From: Tepidimonas sp. UBA997
GTDB lineage: Bacteria; Pseudomonadota; Gammaproteobacteria; Burkholderiales; Burkholderiaceae_C
Direction: 5' to 3'
Length of the DNA: 10,038 bases
NCBI GenBank assembly: GCA_002291945.1
Contig: DBAZ01000008.1
Span: forward strand, 1-10,038
Below, piece by piece: positions 6,416 to 10,038 of this stretch. The notes beneath the pieces are model-generated. The model was not told where the DNA came from. It saw only the letters and a program-made list of their open reading frames with translations, and made no database searches. The first letter of the stretch is position 1. Every line of letters starts with the position of its first letter. The translations under genes and the position numbers were made by a program.

Positions 6416-7237
6416 ATGTTACTGAAACGATTATCTACCGCCCTGCCCCAGCGCCGCTGGATCGCGGGTGTGAGTCTGGTGGCATTGCTGAGCGGTTGCG
6501 CCAGCACGAATGCAGTCGATCCGACCGCCAACTGGAGCCCCAATCGTATCTTTGCCGAAGCCATCGACGAGCGCGACAGTGGCAACTTCGAGCGCGCCGT
6601 CACACTGTTTGAAAAGCTCGAAGGCCGTGCCGCTGGTACGCCCTTGGCACAGCAGGCCCAACTGGAAAAAGCCTTCGCCCACCACCGGGCGGGTGAGCAG
6701 GCACAGGCCATCGCCACACTGGACCGCTTCATGCGCCTGCACCCGGCCAGCCCGGCGATAGACTACGCCCTGTATCTGAAAGGCTTGGTCAATTTCCAAG
6801 ACAACTTGGGGCTGTTTGGATTTCTCGCCCACCAGGATTTGTCTGAGCGCGACCAGCATTCGGCACGGGAGTCGTTCGAAGCGTTTCGCGAACTGGTGGA
6901 GCGCTTTCCCGATTCGCGCTACGCCCCCGATGCGCGTCTGCGCATGACCTACATCGTCAACTCGTTGGCGCAGTCGGAAGTCCATATCGCCCGCCACTAT
7001 CTGAACCGCGGGGCCTATGTGGCGGCGCTCAATCGTGCACAAAATGCCGTCACGGCATTCGACGGAGTTCCTGCAGCCGAGGAAGCGCTGTTCATCATGA
7101 TGCGCGCCTACCAGGCGTTGAACATGGTCGATCTGGCAAGCGACACACAACGCATTCTGGAGACCAACTTCCCTCAGAGTTCCTTTTTGTCGGGAGGCGG
7201 TCAGCAGGAGCGTGGGGCCTGGTGGCGCATTTGGTGA
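6416..7237 (+). CDS. bamD: Outer-membrane protein assembly factor BamD (ComL) lipoprotein
   Basis: BamD is the essential lipoprotein partner of BamA in the BAM complex, which inserts beta-barrel proteins in the outer membrane. The 273-residue product (from ATG 6416) has a lipoprotein signal peptide with lipobox LLSGC (Cys28). Five TPR-like repeats follow, with family-typical segments NWSPNRIFAEAIDERDSGNFERAVTLFEKLE, DYALYLKGLVNF, DLSERDQHSARESFEAFRELVERFPDSRYAPDARLRM and YLNRGAYVAALNRAQNAV. The frame is open to an ATG at 6383, but that adds an 11-residue leader before the signal peptide. The 6416 start has an AAAGG upstream and sits downstream of the TATAAT box. It is divergent from rluD and convergent with the rplI operon. 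Confidence 0.95.
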   Translation: MLLKRLSTALPQRRWIAGVSLVALLSGCASTNAVDPTANWSPNRIFAEAIDERDSGNFERAVTLFEKLEGRAAGTPLAQQAQLEKAFAHHRAGEQAQAIATLDRFMRLHPASPAIDYALYLKGLVNFQDNLGLFGFLAHQDLSERDQHSARESFEAFRELVERFPDSRYAPDARLRMTYIVNSLAQSEVHIARHYLNRGAYVAALNRAQNAVTAFDGVPAAEEALFIMMRAYQALNMVDLASDTQRILETNFPQSSFLSGGGQQERGAWWRIW

Positions 7238-7241
7238 ACAC

Positions 7242-7269
7242 AAAAAAACCGGCCTAAGCCGGTTTTTTT
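7242..7269. terminator. Bidirectional intrinsic terminator between bamD and rplI
   Basis: Seven A, then CCGGC, loop CTAA, GCCGG, then seven T. The stem can extend through the A/T tracts to 12 base pairs, and both strands end in a T-run, so it can end bamD (plus) and the rpsF-rplI operon (minus). It starts 5 bases after the bamD stop and ends 18 bases before the rplI stop. Confidence 0.92.
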
Positions 7270-7287
7270 ATCAGGGTCGATGACGAA

Positions 7288-7740
7288 TCAGGCCGTCTCG
7301 CCCAGCACGCTGACGCTCACATCCACCACCACATCGGTATGCAGACCGACCTGAACGGTGTAGTCGCCGACGTTTTTCAGCAGGCCGTTGGGCATGCGAA
7401 TCTGGGCCTTGGTGACGGCAAAGCCTTGCTTGACCAGTTCGTCGGCAATGTCGTGGTTGGTGACGGAGCCGAACAGACGACCATCGACACCGGCTTTCTG
7501 GCTGAGCTTGATGGTGTAGCCGTTGAGCTTCTCGCCCAAGGCTTGGGCGTCGGCCAGTTTGGCCGCTGCCGCCTTTTGCAGGTCGGCGCGCCGGGTTTCA
7601 AATTCGGCCACCGCAGACTGGGTGGCACGGCGGGCACGGCCGGTCGGGATCAGGAAGTTGCGGGCATAGCCGTCTTTGACCCGGACCACATCGCCCAGAT
7701 TGCCGAGGTTGACCACTTTGTCGAGCAGAATGATTTGCAT
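7288..7740 (-). CDS. rplI: 50S ribosomal protein L9
   Basis: L9 binds 23S rRNA near the base of the L1 stalk and helps maintain reading-frame fidelity. The 150-residue protein has the full N-terminal signature MQIILLDKVVNLGNLGDVVRVKDGYARNFLIP, a charged connecting helix (about 45-75) and the C-terminal domain (GRLFGSVTNHDIADEL, VGLHTDVVVDVSV). A clear AAGGA precedes the ATG. It is the last gene of rpsF-priB-rpsR-rplI and is followed by an intrinsic terminator, not by dnaB, which often follows rplI in related bacteria. Confidence 0.98.
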   Translation of the reverse strand: MQIILLDKVVNLGNLGDVVRVKDGYARNFLIPTGRARRATQSAVAEFETRRADLQKAAAAKLADAQALGEKLNGYTIKLSQKAGVDGRLFGSVTNHDIADELVKQGFAVTKAQIRMPNGLLKNVGDYTVQVGLHTDVVVDVSVSVLGETA

Positions 7741-7757
7741 GATGGAATTCCTTCGGA

Positions 7758-8042
7758 TCAGACGTGGTGCTGGTCGCTGTAAGGCAACATGGCCAGGAAG
7801 CGGGCGCGCTTGATGGCGGTGGTGACTTGGCGCTGATAAATGGCGCGGGTACCGGTGAGGCGAGCGGGAATGATCTTGCCGTTTTCGGCAATGAAGTCGC
7901 GCAGGACGTCAACGTCTTTGTAGTCCACCTCTTCTACGCCAGCGACGGTGAAGCGGCAGAACTTCTTGCGCTTGAACAGCAGCGACTGGGTGTTGCGTTT
8001 GGGGCGCTTGTCTTTGTTATTGAAACGCTTGGGGGCAGCCAT
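7758..8042 (-). CDS. rpsR: 30S ribosomal protein S18
   Basis: S18 forms a heterodimer with S6 on the 30S platform. The 94-residue product carries the family core FKRKKFCRFT, DYKDVDVLRDFIAENGKIIPARLTGT and RAIYQRQVTTAIKRARFLAMLPY, with a basic N-terminal extension (MAAPKRFNNKDKRPKRN). AAGGAAG precedes the ATG. It lies 15 bases after priB and 17 bases before rplI, so the four genes are likely one transcript. Confidence 0.98.
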   Translation of the reverse strand: MAAPKRFNNKDKRPKRNTQSLLFKRKKFCRFTVAGVEEVDYKDVDVLRDFIAENGKIIPARLTGTRAIYQRQVTTAIKRARFLAMLPYSDQHHV

Positions 8043-8057
8043 GATGGGGATGCTTCC

Positions 8058-8360
8058 TTAAATGGGTTTGAAATCTTGAACGTGGAACACGACACCTTTG
8101 CAGTTGCGGGTGTTGGTCAGGAAGCCGGTGAATTGCCAGTGCGAGCCCAGCGTCTGCCGGGACAGCGCTTCGGCCACTGCGCCGAAAGCCACCGATCTGA
8201 CCTTGAGAGCCACTTGCCTTGCCTGACCGGCTTCGACCTGTTCGGAAGCGTGCTCCAGAACGGCATCGACAGCCGGAATGCCAGCGGGTGTGTAGCGCGG
8301 CCCGGACAACTCGACCAGGCACGCTTGCAACCCGAACCGGTTCAGAGACGGTGACTCCAC
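8058..8360 (-). CDS. priB: Primosomal replication protein N (PriB)
   Basis: PriB is a small single-strand-DNA-binding protein of the SSB-like OB fold that works with PriA to restart stalled replication forks. The 100-residue product has the expected size. It shows the strand pattern NRFGLQACLVELSGPRYTPAGIPAVDAVLEH, ALKVRSVAFGAVAEAL and the ending WQFTGFLTNTRNCKGVVFHVQDF. The start is a GTG (8358-8360), 16 bases after the rpsF stop. Its position between rpsF and rpsR is characteristic of beta- and gammaproteobacteria and supports the call more than similarity alone. Confidence 0.93.
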   Translation of the reverse strand: MESPSLNRFGLQACLVELSGPRYTPAGIPAVDAVLEHASEQVEAGQARQVALKVRSVAFGAVAEALSRQTLGSHWQFTGFLTNTRNCKGVVFHVQDFKPI

Positions 8361-8376
8361 GCCCGCTCAGTGGCGA

Positions 8377-8742
8377 TCAGGCCGCGGCCTCCTGCTGCTG
8401 GGACTTGCGCGCTTCTTCGCGCTCGACGGCCTTCATCATCGAGGAAGGGGCGGTATCGGCCTTCTTCTTCTGCACGACGATGTGGCGCAGCACGGCGTCG
8501 TTGAAGCGGAAGGCGTGCTCCAGCTCGCTCATCACGGCCTGGTCGGCTTCGATGTTCAGGCACAAGTAATGCGCCTTCGACAGCTTGTTGATCTGGTAAG
8601 CCAGTTGGCGGCGGCCCCAGTCTTCGACACGGTGCACGGTGCCGTTGCCAGCGGTGATCATGCCCTTGTAGCGCTCCAGCATGGCTGGAACCTGTTCGCT
8701 CTGATCCGGATGGATGAGCATCACAATTTCGTAATGACGCAT
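8377..8742 (-). CDS. rpsF: 30S ribosomal protein S6
   Basis: S6 binds S18 and the central domain of 16S rRNA. The 121-residue product starts MRHYEIVMLIHPDQSEQVPAMLERY and contains VHRVEDWGRRQLAYQINKLSKAHYLCLNIEA and FNDAVLRHIVVQKKKA, all typical of S6, with a short Lys/Glu/Gln-rich tail (EEARKSQQQEAAA). AAGGAGAG lies just before the ATG, which fixes the start. It is the first gene of the four-gene operon and has its own promoter upstream. Confidence 0.98.
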   Translation of the reverse strand: MRHYEIVMLIHPDQSEQVPAMLERYKGMITAGNGTVHRVEDWGRRQLAYQINKLSKAHYLCLNIEADQAVMSELEHAFRFNDAVLRHIVVQKKKADTAPSSMMKAVEREEARKSQQQEAAA

Positions 8743-8763
8743 GGACTCTCCTTGTGGATGAAA

Positions 8764-8790
8764 GCCGCCCCGGCGTCAACTGGGTGCGGC
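8764..8790 (-). promoter_or_regulatory. Leader hairpin upstream of rpsF, candidate S6:S18-type autoregulatory motif
   Basis: On the minus strand GCCGC-A-CCC pairs with GGG-GCGGC around a 10-base loop, with one bulged A. It lies in the predicted 5' leader, between the -10 box and the rpsF ribosome binding site. In many bacteria the S6:S18 complex represses its own operon by binding such a leader with a key CCG. I see a compatible stem but have not matched the consensus. Confidence 0.35.
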
Positions 8791-8804
8791 AAGGTTAGCC
8801 AAAC

Positions 8805-8835
8805 ATTATAGACCAAAAAGACAAAGGCCTAACAA
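8805..8835 (-). promoter_or_regulatory. Probable promoter of the rpsF operon
   Basis: The minus strand has a perfect -10 TATAAT (8805-8810), and 19 bases further upstream a TTGTTA (8830-8835) that could serve as a weak -35. The surrounding A/T-rich stretch stands out from the GC-rich genome. The -10 is 63 bases before the rpsF ATG, leaving a leader of about 55 bases. Confidence 0.6.
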
Positions 8836-8837
8836 AG

Positions 8838-8862
8838 AAAAAAACGTGACAAAAACGTCGCG
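8838..8862 (-). terminator. Possible intrinsic terminator after rdgC
   Basis: Read on the minus strand, CGCGAC-GTTTTT-GTCACG forms a short stem with one C/A mismatch, followed by seven T. It is 28 bases after the rdgC stop and just upstream of the rpsF promoter. The stem is weak, so the call is tentative. Confidence 0.4.
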
Positions 8863-8889
8863 ACGGGGGTATGGGAGAGTCGGACGCCA

Positions 8890-9789
8890 TCAGAGCAGCT
8901 CGCCCCCCAGCGCTTCGGTGAGGTCATGGATGAGGGAACTCAGCTCGCCGGTGGCAATAGCCACGTCGGCATCGAAGCCGCCTTCGTCTTCGGCGCTGGC
9001 GTTGTCTTCAAACACCCCGTCGAGGAAGGCGATTTTGCCGAGCACCGTGCTCTCGGTGAGGACGAAACTGACGCGCCCGTCCCAGTCCAGTGCCAGCTTG
9101 GTGGGCAGCTTGCCTTGGCCGATGTGCAGGCGCATCTGCTCGTCTTCCAAGTGGTGGCGGGTGAATTTGACGACCGACTTCAGTTCGTCGGCCGACTTCA
9201 GCTCGACCTCCCGACCGGCAGCGAAGTGGGTCGGCCAGTCGTCGGCAGCGCCGGTCAGCCACGCCGTCATCGCGGCCTGCGGCGACATCTGGGTGTTGAA
9301 CGGACTCAGTTGCAGGCCAGCGAGACATTTCACCAAGGCTGTGATGACTTCGTCGGCGCGGGCCTGGCTGCTGGTGTCCAAGACCAGGCGCCCGGCCTGC
9401 AAGTCCAGCCACACCAGGATGCCGACGGTCTTGGCAAAGGCCATGGGCAGCAGGTCGCGGACGATTTCGTCGCGCAGGTCGCGGCTTTCCTTGCGGCCGG
9501 GCTGGCGCCCTTCCTTGGCCTCGATCTGCGCCAATCGCTCGTCGAGGTGGCGCTTGATGACCGACCCCGGCACCGCCTTGGTCTCGATCTGGAAGCGCAA
9601 GATGCGCTGGCCGCCCACCAGTTCCACCAGCGCACCGTGAGACTGTCCGCGCGGCGGCACCCAGCCGAACGATTTGTCCTGTGTGGCAGCGCACGGGGCA
9701 AAAGGCATGGCCGCGAGCGCTTCCTCCATCTGTTCCACCGACGCCGACCAGTCGCTACCGATGCGGTAGATCATGACATGCTTGAACAC
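8890..9789 (-). CDS. rdgC: Recombination-associated protein RdgC
   Basis: RdgC is a nucleoid-associated DNA-binding protein that forms a ring-shaped dimer around duplex DNA and limits RecA activity. The 299-residue product matches the family length. It has the typical N-terminus MFKHVMIYRI, the segment LVELVGGQRILRFQIETKAVPGSVIKRHL, the conserved EGRQPGRKESRDLRDEIVRDLLPMAF (93-118), and VGILVWLDLQAGRLVLDTSS. The start is a GTG (9787-9789) preceded by an A-rich AAGGA. The 124-base gap upstream is bounded by an insertion sequence end; a -10-like TAAGAT (minus strand, about 9846-9851) remains in that gap. Downstream is the rpsF promoter, so it is probably a single-gene unit. Confidence 0.96.
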   Translation of the reverse strand: MFKHVMIYRIGSDWSASVEQMEEALAAMPFAPCAATQDKSFGWVPPRGQSHGALVELVGGQRILRFQIETKAVPGSVIKRHLDERLAQIEAKEGRQPGRKESRDLRDEIVRDLLPMAFAKTVGILVWLDLQAGRLVLDTSSQARADEVITALVKCLAGLQLSPFNTQMSPQAAMTAWLTGAADDWPTHFAAGREVELKSADELKSVVKFTRHHLEDEQMRLHIGQGKLPTKLALDWDGRVSFVLTESTVLGKIAFLDGVFEDNASAEDEGGFDADVAIATGELSSLIHDLTEALGGELL

Positions 9790-9913
9790 GTTGTTCCTTT
9801 TTTCCGCAGGCTGGTGACAGACCAGCCCATGCTTGGGCCTCGCATCTTAGTGGAATGCCCGAGGCTTGCTGGGGTCAGGTGCGCGGCGTCCTCGTTTCAG
9901 TCTTGATCTTCCC

Positions 9914-9940
9914 TGACCTTGCCCCTGTTTTGTGGAGTTC
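9914..9940. repeat. Candidate terminal inverted repeat of an IS3-type element
   Basis: The sequence beginning TGACCTTGCCCCTG at 9914 is 36 bases beyond the transposase stop and resembles the TGA-C-TGCCCC ends of several IS3-family elements. The other end of the element is outside the window, so the inverted repeat and target duplication cannot be confirmed. Confidence 0.4.
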
Positions 9941-9952
9941 TTAACCCACGGT

Positions 9953-10038
9953 TCACGCGGCCTTTTTACGCTGTGCCTCGTACCAGCGTTGCTCGAACTG
10001 CATCGGGCTGAGGTAGCCCGGTAATCCCCCCGAAACGC
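9953..10038 (-). CDS. IS3-family transposase OrfB, C-terminal fragment (5' part outside window)
   Basis: The last 27 codons plus stop read VSGGLPGYLSPMQFEQRW then YEAQRKKAA. The GYLSPMQFEQRW...A block matches the C-terminal end of IS3-family DDE integrase-type transposases, where it follows the catalytic rve domain. The residues just before it, VSGGLP, differ from the more common RHSxLGY pattern; this may be a subgroup feature or sequence decay. The DDE residues are not in the window, so activity cannot be judged. Confidence 0.7.
   Translation of the reverse strand, partial: VSGGLPGYLSPMQFEQRWYEAQRKKAA

Larger units (their letters stand above)
9914..10038 (-). mobile_element. 3' end of an IS3-family insertion sequence, running off the window
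   Basis: The visible part holds the last codons of a transposase and a likely terminal repeat. The transposase reads toward rdgC, so transcription leaving the element could enter rdgC; no terminator is visible between them. Confidence 0.65.

Noticed and set aside
9811..9837. Two short hairpins upstream of rdgC (CTGGT/ACCAG and GCCCA/TGGGC)
   Set aside because: They have five-base-pair stems without a T-run; too short to support as a terminator or riboswitch.
1..10038. A new defence, toxin-antitoxin, phage or CRISPR system
   Set aside because: Almost every stretch is assigned to conserved housekeeping genes. There are no regularly spaced repeats and no unassigned multi-gene cassette; only the IS fragment is accessory DNA.

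Overview
This is a GC-rich, tightly packed chromosomal segment with betaproteobacterial content and gene order, most likely Burkholderiales and probably Comamonadaceae or a close relative. The assignment rests on the run scpB-rluB-ndk-rlmN-pilF-rodZ, the rpsF-priB-rpsR-rplI block and a beta-type RdgC. It is inference from gene order and protein character, not a database match. The high GC in third codon positions produces many long antisense open frames, which I treat as shadows.

Layout. (1) Positions 1-5158 hold one minus-strand run: scpB (chromosome segregation), rluB (23S pseudouridine synthase), ndk (nucleoside diphosphate kinase), rlmN (radical-SAM rRNA/tRNA methylase), pilF (type IV pilus lipoprotein) and rodZ (cell-shape protein, cut by the window start). 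Three junctions overlap (scpB/rluB and rlmN/pilF by ATGA, pilF/rodZ by 8 bases), which suggests translational coupling. (2) Positions 5159-5318 are a spacer with strong palindromes, followed upstream by rluD (minus). (3) rluD is head-to-head with bamD (plus), the outer-membrane assembly lipoprotein. A perfect TATAAT box lies in the overlap of the two 5' ends. (4) A compact bidirectional terminator separates bamD from the convergent ribosomal operon rpsF-priB-rpsR-rplI (minus). That operon has a good promoter and a possible S6:S18-type leader hairpin. (5) rdgC (minus) follows, and the right edge carries the 3' end of an IS3-type transposase with a plausible terminal inverted repeat, about 125 bases upstream of rdgC.

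Most genes are housekeeping: ribosome assembly and modification (rluB, rlmN, rluD, three ribosomal proteins), nucleotide balance (ndk), chromosome and replication upkeep (scpB, priB, rdgC) and envelope or cell shape (rodZ, pilF, bamD). I find no sign of a new defence, mobile or biosynthetic system. The observations most worth checking are the tandem-repeat linker in RodZ, the palindromes upstream of scpB, the overlapping rluD/bamD start region, and the insertion sequence upstream of rdgC. No tRNA, rRNA or CRISPR array was seen.
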